Assembly: GCF_000485595.1 (NCBI RefSeq) | Contig: NW_014578621.1 | Location: 17,615 to 45,731 of the forward strand | Origin: Priapulus caudatus | Taxonomy: Eukaryota > Priapulida > Priapulimorpha > Priapulimorphida > Priapulidae | DNA: 28,117 nucleotides | Direction of reading: 5' to 3' | In this document: positions 10,243-21,186 of the stretch, in pieces | How positions within the stretch are numbered: position 1 is the first letter of the stretch | Layout: every line of letters begins with the position of its first letter | The notes under the pieces: model-generated | Database searches by the model: none | What the model was told of the DNA's origin: nothing | Seen by the model: only the letters and a program-made list of their open reading frames with translations | Translations under genes and position numbers: made by a program

Positions 10243-11215
10243 CTTTCCTCTTCGCTCCTCGCCCAACTCGGCATCACATTCTCCCCTCTTTCGCTCCTCG
10301 CAGCCTCCCCCTTCTGCACAATCCTCCCCTCCTATTGCCTCCCGCTCCTCCTCTCCTCCTCCTACTTCCGCGATCGCCTTCTTTTGCTCCTCCTCCGATC
10401 ACTTCTCGGCCCTCCTGCATCCTTACTCCTCCATCCCTTATTCCATCACCTCTCTCGCGCCTCCGCTCCTCCTCCTCCCCCCTATCTCCATGCACCTTTC
10501 TCTCGCTCCTCCTCCTCCTCTTCGTCCTCGCTCTCTCGCTGCCTGCCATGCTATGACCTTGCTCATAGTCGAGTCTCCATCACCGTTCTCCGCGGCTCCT
10601 CCTCCCCCCTCCCGCGCTCCTCGCTCCTCCTTCTGCTCTTTGCTGCCTGCGCCGCTCCCCTCCGTACTCATCACCTCCCTTCCCCCATCCATCCAATGCA
10701 CCCACGTCCCTCGCCCCTCCTGCCTCATCCTCCGTCCTCCCTACTTTGCATCACCGTTCTTCGCTCAGCTCCTCCTCCTGCCTCTCCGCCTCCTCGCTGC
10801 ATCCTGCCTCCCCAATTGCCTGCGTCCCACTTATCTTCCCATCACCTTCTCCCGCTCTTTCTCTCCTCCTCCCTTCTCCATCACCTTCTCCGCTCCCTCC
10901 TCCTCTTTCCTTCTCCCTCCTGTCTCCCCGCCTGCCCGCGTATGCGCATCACCTTCTCCTGCCATCCGCTCGCTCCTTCCTCCTGCCCGGCCCCCTCCTC
11001 ATCCTCCTCGTATGACTCTACTTCATTCGAATCGTCCGATTCACCTTCTCCGCTTCTCTCGCCCCCTTGCTCTCTCCTCGCTCCTGCCCGCTCACTTCCT
11101 CCTCCTCCTCCCCTGCTCCATCGCCTCTTCCTTCCTCCTTCTCCTCCTCCTCGCTCACTCCTCCTCAGTCCTCCTGCCCCTTACGTCCTCCTCATGACCG
11201 TCTTCATTCGATCTC
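10243..11215. repeat. Pyrimidine-rich degenerate satellite (about 1 kb)
   Basis: Almost all C and T on the + strand. Recurring words such as catcacc(t)tctccgctcc and cctcctcctcc suggest a decayed tandem unit of a few tens of bases. Long open frames through it (poly-Ser/Pro/Leu on +, Arg/Glu/Gly on -) are composition artefacts. Confidence 0.85.
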
Positions 11216-11262
11216 CATGCTCAGGGGGGCAGGTAACGTTTATTGTAAACACAGAGCATCAA

Positions 11263-12119
11263 GAGGCTAAATAATACCTAGTAGTGTACAACGGAAAAAC
11301 GGAGAAATAGTGCTGATTTCACGAGCATGATTATTCTACTTTGTCTGCGAAGTCTAGAATAATTTTCATGGTATTGCATTAAGCAGAATTCCTTGCTCTC
11401 TACAACAAGACCCAACCCGCATTGTCAACTACGATACTCCTAGGCGTGAGATATCGCGCTCTCCTAAACGGCTCCCGCTCTCCACAGGCATCACAGCGCT
11501 CGAATCCACATAATGTCAGCAAACGCTCCAACGGGCGTACTTAAGCAATGTTGGCTATCGGTTTTCCGTCAACCGCTTGGAGCGCTGATATGATTTGATG
11601 TCACAATGCCCAATTCTGTAGCTGGATTTACTACACCTGAGTAAAACTGAGGCGTGCGTTGTAAAAGACTTGATGGAGGCGCCGGCTGGCCATCATGGAC
11701 GGGCTAGCCCGTGGGCTAAGGAAAGATAATGGAAGATCAGGGGCAATAGTGCGAAGCAACACCGTTCATTCATTAAAATTTATCACGGAAAACGCGAACT
11801 TTCCAGCATGAACAATGCTTAGAACGCGGTGGAGGTTGCTGAAGTGTATGTGGAATTCGAGCCGGCTTGTGGATGCCTGTGGAAGGGAAAGGTTTAGGAG
11901 CCGATTATTCTCAGCCGTAAGCGAGTTGATCGTATGACAAGCGGTTCTGGTCTGTTGTACAGAGGCGAAGGTGAATTCATGCTTAAATGTGCAATACCAT
12001 GAAAAATTATTCTAGACTCGACAGCGGCAAAAGTAGAGAATAATGTACGTCGTGAAATAGCACTATTTTCCCGCAATTTTTTCTTTTTCCGTTGTAACAC
12101 TCTGAGGTAATTTTAGCTC
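11263..12119. mobile_element. Fold-back element with arms of about 300 bp
   Basis: Sequence from gaggctaaat (11263) to ttttccgt (about 11569) matches the reverse complement of about 11785-12119. Matching landmarks, in order, are acaacgga, aatagtgct.atttcacga, tctagaataatttt, catggtattgca, gaattc, ccacaggcatc and ttttccgt. The spacer is about 215 bp. It is non-coding and fits a fold-back or long-TIR MITE. Confidence 0.85.
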
Positions 12120-13550
12120 TTTCGACAGACTAACATATAATGCTGAGAAGATACAGGGTCTGGTACACTTGTTGTATACATATACGTACCTCAGGGTAGC
12201 ATATTCTGTAGTAGCCTGATAGCGACAAACGACCCTTCAGCTGCTATAGGCCCGAGTACGCATACGTACGTATGCTAGTTAAGTGTTTACGAGAGCCAAA
12301 CGCCTCTCATAACTCGAAGATTAAAGATGAAAATAACACAGAGACCAGAATTGTAATTATAGTGATATTATAGTTTTATATTAATGAGTAAAACTGTGTG
12401 TTTTTAATCAGAAAATACATCCAGAAACTTACATTATCTACTGATGATGGAACTAAAAACACGATATTTTAACAAATGGGCGTTTGTTCTCCATTGTTTT
12501 GAAGTTTGTTGCGTCAAAGCTCAAATCAAAGCAGCCAAATCCAGAGGAACCCGGTAGGACGTTTACGCATTTGAGTAGGACAGAAAAAATAGACGGCTAA
12601 CGCGGTTAGCGCCGGTTGCCGCGTTGCTGCACAGGAAAACGAAGCTATATGCATATAGACGGTACCCGGTCGAGAGATTTCCAGACGCCTTACACTACGT
12701 GAGTGTAGGCGATATGCCAGGAGTGAAGTGGCGAACGGGTACCGGAGTCTACTTATGCCTAATAACGCTCGCGCGCTCGTTGGCGCTGTCTATGAGCAAG
12801 CGCATATGTACTAGATCTCGTTCAACGAACAACAAACAAAGAAAGAAAACTTCAAATCGCGTTTATTACAGGCAAAGGAAAGCGTGCCTAGTAGCCGAAC
12901 AAAGAATTGAGCATTTCTAGCGAAATGTCGAGGTACGGTGGTAGTCGAATCGCGTCCGTGCATCGTCAGAAACTGTTCAATTCAGTTTGGCGCGGAGAAT
13001 TCAGCTACTAGTGCTTAGTATTTTCCGTGGTAAGAGAGCAGTCGCACTAACGCCAGCCCAATAAATCAGTCCGATTAAAAATACTTTTTATCGTTTGGAT
13101 AAAATCGGCTCATCGCGACGCTTCCGATAAACACCCGGCACAACCTACGATAAAGTTATAGATCAGGCAATATCAAGTAGGCGCTATTTTGGAAATGTCA
13201 TGTGGACAGCAGGGGCACGTTTCAGCTATTGGCTGTTCAAAATGACGGCTTCCAAAATGAATGCGCTCAAGAATCAAACATGTTTGATTTGGAACGATCA
13301 CTCCAGATAAAATGAATCGTAAGTAAAATGCGTCATACACAATGAACGCTGCACACTATGCTAACGCACGATATCGGTTGCATTTTTATCGGAGCCGATG
13401 CAAAAATCGGCGTGAAAAATCGCTGGTGTGCGACCCCCTTAAGGTGATGGAGTGGGGGCAAGCGAAGACGTGTTAGATGGCTGCGCGAGGCGGGTTTGGG
13501 TCGCGCGTCGGCGCGATATCCAGCTGCAGATTGTTACCAGCCCCAGGTGG
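12120..13550. other. Non-coding region with possible decayed repeat
   Basis: No gene is recognised. A near-palindrome cgcatacgtacgtatgc lies near 12258. The stretch 13375-13440 (atcggagccgatgcaaaaatcgg, then cgctggtgtgcgacccc) looks like the terminus of another MITE, but I could not find its partner end. Confidence 0.4.
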
Positions 13551-13824
13551 CCTAAGCCTTAGACACACTGTGGCGATTTTCTACGCTGGCCGCCTTGCGA
13601 TCCGGCCGATGGCGATAAGTCCGGTGACCGGGTCGAAAAACCGGCGGAAATATTGCAATCATGTTGAATATACGAGCGATGGCGCCGGACCGTATGAGAT
13701 CGCGAGCGAAATCGACTGCCGTGAGACCGGCGGACGACACCGCCGCGGAACCCGCCATCCGTATTTATCGATCGGCAAGCGGCCAGCGTAGAAAATCGGC
13801 GCTAGTGTGGCCCATAGCTAAGCC
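13551..13824. mobile_element. MITE, complete, about 274 bp
   Basis: The left end CCTAAGCCTTAGACACACTG, then GATTTTCTACGCTGGCCGCC, pairs with the right end GGCCAGCGTAGAAAATCGGC...GTGTGGCCCATAGCTAAGCC. The TIRs are about 50 bp. The internal sequence includes gaccgggtcgaaaaaccgg and catgttgaatat. It matches the fragments at 1-128 and 14011-14134. Confidence 0.85.
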
Positions 13825-15410
13825 ACGTACGTAAGCAAGCACGCAACGTACGTAAGCAAGCACGCACGCGGCGTTACGTAAGCAAGCACGCCGCCACGTA
13901 CGTACGTAAGCAAGCACGCAGCCACGCACGCATCGTAGCGTAAAGCACGCACGCACGTACGTAAGCACGCACAGCACGGTACGTAAGCAAACACGCGCGC
14001 GACGTACGTAAGCCTAGGACACACTGTGGCGATTTGTCTACGGCTGGCCGCTTGGGCGATCCCGCCGATCGATAAAGTACGGTGGGGCCGGGTCGAAAAA
14101 GCCTGGGCGGAAATATTCAAACATGTTGAATAAGCAAGCCGCGCACGCGCGGTACGTAAGCGCAAGCACGCCTAGCGCGACGTAAGCAAGCACGTAACGC
14201 ACGTACGTACGTAAGGCAGCCACTGCACGTAACGTAAGCCAAGCACGCCGCATCCGTACGTAAGCAAGCACCATGCGCGCACGTACGCTACGTAAGCAAG
14301 CACGCGCGGCACCGTCGTAAGCAAGCAGCGCGCGCACGTATGTACGTAAGCAGCACGCACGTACGTAAGGCAGCACGCACGCCGTACGTAAGGCAAGCAC
14401 GCACGCACGTACGTAAGCAAGGCACGAGCCCATACGCACGTAAGGACGCGACGCACGCACGTACGTAGCACGTACGCACGCTAACGTAGCGAAGCACGCA
14501 CCGCACGCACGTAACGTAAGCAAGCACGTACGCACGCACGCACGTACGTAAGCAAGCACGCACGGCAGCGTAAGCATGCACGCATCGCACGTACGTAAGG
14601 TCAAGCACGCACGCACGCACGTACGTAAGCAAGCACGCAGCGCACGTTACGTACATAAGCTAGGCTCGATCATACAACGGCAGAGCACGCTCGTAAGCAA
14701 CACGACACGTACCGTAAGCAAGCACGCACTGCACGTAACCGTACATACTAAGCAAGCCGCGCCGCACGTCCGTAAGCAAGCACGCGCGCAACGTACGTAA
14801 GCAAGGCACGCACGCACCGTACGTACGTACGTAGCAAGGCACGCGCCGCACGTGACGCTAAGCAAGCACGCACGCACGCAACGTAAGCAAGCACGCACGC
14901 ACGCCACGCTACGTAAGCAACGCACGCACGTTACGTAACGCAAGCAGCCACTCACGTACGTAAAGCAAGCCCGCACGCACGGTACGTAGCAAGCAAGCAG
15001 CACGTACGTAGACGTAACAGCCCTCAGCAAGCAGCCACGCTACGTAAGCCAAGCACGCGGCACAGCAGTACGTAAGCGAAGCACGGCACGTACCTTACGT
15101 AAGCAAGCACGCACGCACGATACGTACGTAGGCACACACGCCGCAAGCAAGCAGCAGACGCACGAGTAAGCACGCACGCGCGTACGCTAAGCAACAGCAC
15201 CGACGCCAGCACGTTACGTAAGCAAACACGCACGCACGCACAGGATACGTAAGCACGCACGCAACGTCAACGCTAAGCAGCACGGACGCACGTAAGTTCG
15301 TAAAGCAAGCACGCACCGCACGTACGTACGGTAAGCAAGCACGCACTGCAGTCGTACGTAGGCAAGTCCGCACGCAGTACGTAAGCAAGCAACGCACGCA
15401 CGTCTAACAC
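13825..15410. repeat. Noisy tandem array, unit near ACGTACGTAAGCAAGCACGC
   Basis: Tens of copies of a roughly 20-24 bp unit built from ACGT, AAGC and ACGC words, with frequent one-base indels. The array begins exactly at the right end of the 13551 MITE. It is interrupted at 14011-14134 by a MITE fragment and near 14665-14690 by non-repeat bases. It is mostly alternating purine-pyrimidine and CpG-dense. Arg/Cys/Leu-rich open frames through it are artefacts. Confidence 0.93.
14011..14134. mobile_element. Truncated MITE inside the tandem array
   Basis: agcctaggacacactgtggc, the following ctggccgctt, gggtcgaaaaa and catgttgaat match the left half of the 13551 MITE. It breaks off into array sequence just after ttgaat. 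Confidence 0.75.
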
Positions 15411-15503
15411 GCCAACGCACAGTGCCAACACATCACAGTACACAGAGGAAGCCGACTACGTTACTGGTCTAGTATGCAGTAGCAGTTGAGTAGTTTGGGT
15501 AGA

Positions 15504-15626
15504 GGCCGGACACACTAGGCGATTAAATCGGGCGAACTAAATCGGGTGACTAAATCGCCCGATTCTACTATCGCGCGGATCAGTGGACACACCTAGGCGA
15601 TTAAAAGTCGGGGCGATATTAGTCGT
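15504..15626. mobile_element. MITE fragment related to 19041-19219
   Basis: ggccggacacactaggcgat followed by aaatcgggcga / tcgcccgatt words matches the ends of the 19041 element. A second cacacctaggcgattaaa at about 15590 suggests a rearranged or double copy. Confidence 0.55.
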
Positions 15627-15639
15627 GCTGCAATGTCAC

Positions 15640-16915
15640 GTAGACGTGCGTGCCGTGCGTGGCGTGTGCACGTACACCTGCGTGCATTCATTCGTGCGTG
15701 CATGTGTGCTGCATCGTGTGGCACGGTACACGTCGTGCTGGGGCGTGCGTACCGTCACGTGCGGGGCACGTAGCGTGGTCTATCGTCAGGTATCGATATC
15801 GACGTGCGTGCGTGTGTTGTAAAGTATTACACGTGCGTTCGTGCGTGCGTACTCGTACAGCTGTCGCAGCATGCGTGGCGTGTGCACTTACAGCGTGCGT
15901 ACTATGCGTGCGTGCGTGTTGCACGTTCACCTGCGTGCATGCGTGCGTGCGTGTGCACGTTCACCATGCGCTACTATGCGTGCGTGCGTTAGCGTGTGCA
16001 CTTACACGTGTAGCATGCGTGCGTGGTGCGTTCCTGGTCTGCGGCGGGCACGTTCACCAGCGCAAAAACATGCGTGCAGTGCGTGTGGCGCTTATGCTGC
16101 AGCTGGTGCGTAACGTTCAGCTTATGCGCTTGACATGCGTGGCGTGCGTGGTGCCACGTTGCACACTGCGTGCATGCTGCGTGAGTGCTGTGCCCACGTT
16201 CACCTGCTGGTGCATGCGTGCGGCGTGTGCACGTTACAGCGTGCGTCATGCTCGCTGCGTGCGTGTGCCCGTTCACCGTGCTTTGCGATTGCGTGCGTGC
16301 GTGTGAGCACTTACACCCTGCCGTACATGCGTGCTCGTGGCGTGTGCACGTTCACCTGCTTGTACATAGCGTGCGTGCGTGTGCACGTTCACCTGCAGTG
16401 CCATGCGTGCGGTGAGCGTGTGGCACGTTCACCTGCTACTGCGTACCTCGCGTGGCTTGCGTGTGCACGTTCACCTGCGTGGCATGCGTGCGTGCGTGGT
16501 GCACGTTCACCTGCGTCACATGCGTTGCGTGCGGTGTGCCAGCGTTCACACTGCGTGCATGCGTGCGTGCGTGCTGCCGGTTGGCACTGCGTCACGCGTG
16601 CGTAGCACGTCGCGTGCGCTTGCGTGCGTTGGCAGTTCACCTTAATCGTGCGTGTGGCGTCACGCGTGCATGCGACTACCTGCTGGTGTGGCACGTTCAC
16701 GCTCTTGCATAGCGTGCTTGCGATGTGCACCGTTCACCTGCGTGCATGCGTGCGTGCGTTGCACGTTCACCCTGCTTGCAGTGCGTTGGCGTGCGTGTGC
16801 ACGTTCACAATGGTGTGTCGGTGCAATTGTACGCGTGCGTGCTGTGCGTTGTAGCGGTACAATGTACACGTGCGTGCATGGTGTGTGCGTGCGTGTGCAC
16901 CAGTGCGTAGACAGA
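15640..16915. repeat. Noisy tandem array, unit near TGCGTGCGTGCACGTTCACC
   Basis: Repeated units of about 32-36 bp pair a (tgcg)n stretch with gtgcacgttcacctgcgtgca. The spacing varies through small indels. It is CpG-dense, alternating purine-pyrimidine sequence. Many overlapping Cys/Arg/Val frames (ARSPACMRAC-type) arise from the repeat and are not genes. Confidence 0.93.
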
Positions 16916-17669
16916 GTCCTCAGTTGTGTGGGGGGGGGGATGATTTCGCTGTGTATGATTGAAAGAGTGGCCGCGAGTAGCGCACACGCGGAGCACCTTG
17001 GGCAAATCCGCTGAGCAGGTGAGCGTCCAGGGCCCGCCATAGGGACCCTGCGCAGGGTCAGAGCCCTCGCACGGGGTGCCAGGGGGCGGAGAACCGGAAG
17101 CTCGTTGGTTTTAGCAATTTAGAGACCTTCAAGATGTTTGGCCGTTTTTGAGTAATTGAAAAAATTGATATTGTGATGACATTTTGTTTAATTCTAGGTT
17201 AATTTTTTTTCTTTGGATCCCAAAGGTTTAATAACAACACGCACCCCCCCCCACCCACACACACAACCAGTGGCGCGATCCAGAACGAAAATTCTAGGGG
17301 GCGAATCAAGCTCAAGGCACGAAGCCCGCCGGGGGGGGGGATCCGCTCCCACTGTGTGGAATTGTTAAAAAGTTGCATCTAAAAGCAATGCAATGTTGGA
17401 CATTCTTTATCATAGAAATCAAGATTTTTCCTCCTTCAGGGCAGTGTCCTGCGTTTAGGGGGAGGGGCGGGGTCCGGGGTATTTGTTGAAAGTACGCACC
17501 TGGCTTTGCATGCAATATTCACTGCCTATGACGGCCAGCACATATTAAACAAATCTTCTTCACAATAACATTGAGTTGAGGGCATTTTACCTTTTCGGGG
17601 ACACCAAAGATTAAGAAACTTTACCCAAATCTGGGGTTAACCAGTGCAGACTTACCTAGGCTAAAATGA
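16916..17669. other. Non-coding; G-tract repeat fragments
   Basis: No gene is seen. G-runs at about 16928 and 17330 and the 17270-17345 stretch (gtggcgcgatccagaac, aattctaggggg) resemble the GC-tract repeat pattern elsewhere in the window. Confidence 0.45.
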
Positions 17670-18281
17670 GGGGGGTAACGGTATTTTCGTGAAACGTGAT
17701 CGCCCGTTTTTTATACTCGTGAAACATGTGAATTGGGCAATTTATTTTGGTCTCTGTGAACTGTGAATGGACCACCTGAGTGAGGCGTCATTTAGCTTTT
17801 CATTCTAGTCTCTGTGAACTGTGGAATAATGAGGGTCTCTTTCCTCGTGAATCGTGCATGTCAGGCGCGGATTTAAGAGCCTGGCTGGAAACCGTCACAG
17901 GAGCGCTCAAAATTCACAACCAGAATGCACCAAATATAGCCTCTTTTTTTATTCCCGGGGCATGCCCGCACCCCTCTAGATGCGAGAAAACAATGGAAAG
18001 CTATATATATATATATATATACACACGCACGCACGCACGCGTATAGGGCATGAGACTACTGCGCAAGCATATTTTTGATTTTTCAGAAGTGTTGTTAGTC
18101 AAAAAATACACCTTTGTATACTTCTATGACCTTATACTTCTTACTCTTATGAGTCTGAAATTTTAGCTGTAAACTGGCATTATCCCGTGATCTGTGAAAA
18201 AGGCCATTATTATTCTACTTGTGAAATGTGAAACGCAGTTTATTTTTCACTGTGAACTGTAACAGTAACACCCTTACCCCC
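17670..18281. mobile_element. TIR repeat with gtgaaacgtgaa words, probably interrupted
   Basis: The left end GGGGGTAACGGTATTTTCGTG and the reverse complement of the right end (GGGGGTAAGGGTGTTACTG) correspond. Both subterminal zones repeat cgtgaaacgtga / tgtgaactgtgaa. The middle (about 17862-18060) differs in character: gcgcggatttaagagc, an (AT)n(AC)n microsatellite and acgcacgcacgcg. It may be a nested insertion. Confidence 0.6.
18002..18041. repeat. (AT)n-(AC)n-(GCAC)n compound microsatellite
   Basis: ctatatatat runs straight into acacacgcacgcacgcacgcg. Confidence 0.9.
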
Positions 18282-19040
18282 TCTCTAAAATACCCTTTGC
18301 CCAGAAAAATTCTAGGAGGGGGGTGCGACCGCCCGCGTACTACCGACCCCGTTGACAACTACAGCACTGGGAATCATCTACTTCTGAAATTTTTGATGAC
18401 GTATATTTTTATCTGAGAAGTATAAAACTGCAAAAAAGATGAGAAAAACAAGCCAGATTTGAAACCAAAAAGTGATACTTTTCCAGACCGCCTTATACAA
18501 AATCGGGAATTACTTCCCGTCGGTCTCGCACCACCCAAATCCCCCCAAAAAAAGTGAGAATGAAATTGAATTTTCCCATTCATCCCCGCGTGAAAATTCA
18601 GATATCCCATACTCAATAGTCTATTTCAATTTGATTAAACAAGGATTTAACTTTCGTGAGGCAGTGATAAGACTGGGGATTTTTGAAAAACAAATCAGTA
18701 TATGGGGAATGCGTCCAAACATTAACGCTTCTGATTTCAGGTAAAATAATGTCATTCTTGAAACGAGTTACAGCCATTTTACCGAGTAGATGGTATGTCA
18801 CCACTTCCATTCTGTAATATACATTAGGAGCGTATGAATAGACGATGACGGATTGTAGCATAAATATCCAGTATTTTATTGTCCCCCGCTATCTACGCCG
18901 CCTGACTGTGCACGTACACATGCGCGCATCGCTAATTACATTGACATGACATACTAAAGCATGAAACATGTCGGTATTACGTCAGTATCATTGAACAACT
19001 TGATTGCGCCGATGAATTTGTACAATCGGGCGATTTATCG
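18282..19040. other. Non-coding; no recognised gene
   Basis: AT-rich with a G/C-tract fragment at 18303-18355. A frame at 18472-18744 looks like plain sequence but matches no family I know and has no supporting splice or codon signal. Confidence 0.4.
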
Positions 19041-19219
19041 ACCGGCCCGGACACACTAGGCGACAAAATCAGCCCGATAATAATCAAAAGTTTTGATCTA
19101 TACGATGAAAATCGGCGACGAAATCGGGCGACGAACGGCGGCGATTGCAGGGATACCACTTAGGCGATTTCACGGCGATTTTGTCGCCCGATTTAATCGC
19201 CCTAGTTGTTGTCCGGCCG
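19041..19219. mobile_element. MITE, about 180 bp
   Basis: The left end ccggcccggacacactaggc, then gacaaaatc, pairs with the right end gattttgtcgcccgattta...cctagttgttgtccggcc. The sequence is dominated by aaatcgggcga words and their complement. It is related to 15504-15626. Its GGACACACTAGGCGA terminus also resembles the 13551 family. Confidence 0.75.
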
Positions 19220-19544
19220 CTTAGAGACACCACATATACAGGCCAGGAAAATGACCTGTAGAAGGAAAAACACTGAAAACGCCGAGCGGGGGGAGGAACG
19301 TAGGGAGATTTTTTAATTTGGGGGTCAGAATCAAGAGGCGCCGAAAGTGGGGGGGGGGGCGGAGGGGGGCGGGCCGCCCCTCCAATCCAAAAGTGGGGGA
19401 AGGAGGCAAACCTAAACAACCCTCAAAAATGAGTGGGAAATAAAAAATAAAATGTATGAGGCTAAGACTTGTTACAGTAATTATACAACGTCAAAACATA
19501 ATTTATACATCGATTTTAAGTTTTCGGCTGCGCGACTTTGCGTG
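19220..19544. other. G-tract repeat fragment and AT-rich spacer
   Basis: About 19260-19400 carries ggggaggaa, ggggggggggcgg and gccgcccctcc tracts like those in the SLC28 introns. The rest is featureless. Confidence 0.45.
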
Positions 19545-20185
19545 ATTGACGCTCACGCCGCACACACGCGCCTCACGCACACGTAGCGCACACGTCGCAC
19601 ACACCGCGCTCACGTCGCACACACGCGCTCACGATCACACACGTTACCACACACGCGCGTCACGCGCGACACTTCACACACGACGCGCTCACCACCGCAC
19701 TCACACGCTCGCACGGACGACGTCACTGCACGCACGTCACACGCGCCAGACCACAACGCCCACACACGCAACACGGACGCACACACAGGCCACACGGCCA
19801 CACACGCGCATCACGTCACATCCACATGGCGCTCACGCACACTACGCGTAGCACGCAGCTGCGACACACACACTCCGCTCACGCGCCATCACGCACACCA
19901 TGCGCCACGCGCTCATCAGCACACTGCACACCGCTTCCACAACACCACACACGCGCTCAGCGCAACAGCTCACGAGCAAAAACAACCGCGCGACCACGGC
20001 TTTACGCCACACATGTCACACACACTGCGCTCACGGCACACCTACGCGCTCACGCACACAGCGTCGCACACACGTGCTCACGCAAACACTGCGCTTACGG
20101 CACCACACGTCACCGCACACGCGCCTCACGCAACACACGCGCTCACGCACACACATGATCGCACACACAGCGCTCACGCCACATA
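19545..20185. repeat. Noisy tandem array, unit near CACACACGCGCTCACG
   Basis: A short unit of about 16 bp (cacacacgcgctcacg) with many indels. It is CpG- and CA-rich and alternating purine-pyrimidine. His/Thr/Arg-rich frames are artefacts. Confidence 0.93.
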
Positions 20186-20409
20186 CGTACCAGTCTTTTA
20201 GCTTGCTGCCAGCCGCCATAGGACGGATCGATAAACGTGCGCTCTGCATGTACATGAGCCCGTAGTAAGATTACGAATGCTTCCCTGTGAACTCGAAAAA
20301 AACGAAAACGGCGGTAAAGCAATTCTGGAATCGGGGAAAAAGCCGGAAATCCGCGCGAAACAGTGGAAAATTTTCATGCGCTGCATAATATACTCACCGG
20401 ACAGCATGC

Positions 20410-21186
20410 ATGTGTTTGGGGCTCGCGCTCTTACGCAGGGGCCAGACCCTCAGCACAGAGAGCATCATCATCATGGCGTGCTGAGATCGACGACGGAAGA
20501 TAAAACTCAAGCCTATCTACATGGCCATTGCCCCAGAACGTGCAGCAGCTTGAATTCCACGCGCTCACTGGTTGTGATACCACCACATCCAGGGAAAGGA
20601 AAGCCTATTTTGCTTCAAATTCTTCATGAAGGCTAGTGATGACGTAATCCATGCACTAGCGTGGCTTGGTGTGGTGTGTAACCATCTCCGGAGGTGTTGG
20701 CTGGTTGTGAAAAGTTCGTGTGTCAGCTCTTTAAACGTGGTTATGAATCAGCTAAAACACTCCGGTGGCATATGTTCAAGCAACTAAAGGGCAACCAGGT
20801 GTAGAGAAACTACTTCCAACTCAGGATCCATAACTGAAGCACATTCTGGCGAGCACACTTTCAAGCTAACATTTGGTGCAGGACACAGTAGCTGTTTCAA
20901 GTGTTCTAGATCCATTATCTTTGGGATGGAAACAACTAGATGACGGACGTTGTGTTCCTGTGACGTCAAAAGTTCCACAGCACCAGAGGCTGTCGTGGAC
21001 CTCCTGAAGTGTTTCATGTATGCCAGCAAATGCAGTGGACGGTGTTCTTGCAAGACCAATAATCTGGCATGCACATAGCTTTGCAAGTGTGAAGGCTGCC
21101 GACAGATCATGCACTAATGTTGAAATGAGGAGACAGACAGTGATGATGAGGACGAGGATGAGGATGACAGCGACTGTGATGACTAA
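20410..21186 (+). pseudogene. Decayed transposon-associated ORF, C-terminal half, left arm
   Basis: Several frames carry consecutive motifs of an uncharacterised but widespread metazoan repeat-borne protein: HALTGCDTT (about 20558-20584), FVCQLFKRGYESAKTL (from 20715), LPTQD (about 20814), GWKQLDDGRCVPVT (20924-20965), a Cys-rich block CSGRCSCKTNNLACT (21031-21075), and an acidic C-terminus EETDSDDEDEDEDDSDCDD ending at TAA 21184. Frame changes occur between blocks, and an in-frame TAG at 21076 lies within the Cys-rich block. The family is recognised from recall of motif order; its function is unknown. The N-terminal half is not seen. Confidence 0.7.

Noticed and set aside
10150-11274. A 374-codon open frame rich in Ser, Pro and Leu
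   Set aside because: It runs through the 25-N gap and a pyrimidine-only tract; all frames stay open there because of composition.
14038-16730. Many overlapping Arg/Cys/Leu/Val-rich open frames, up to 218 codons
   Set aside because: They arise from CpG-rich tandem units lacking stop codons, on both strands and in all frames at once.
13825-16915. Possible CRISPR-like repeat-spacer arrays
   Set aside because: There are no unique spacers or conserved direct repeats of fixed length, and the host is a eukaryote.
18472-18744. A 90-codon frame with normal-looking composition
   Set aside because: I see no family resemblance and no splice support, and the flanks are repeats.
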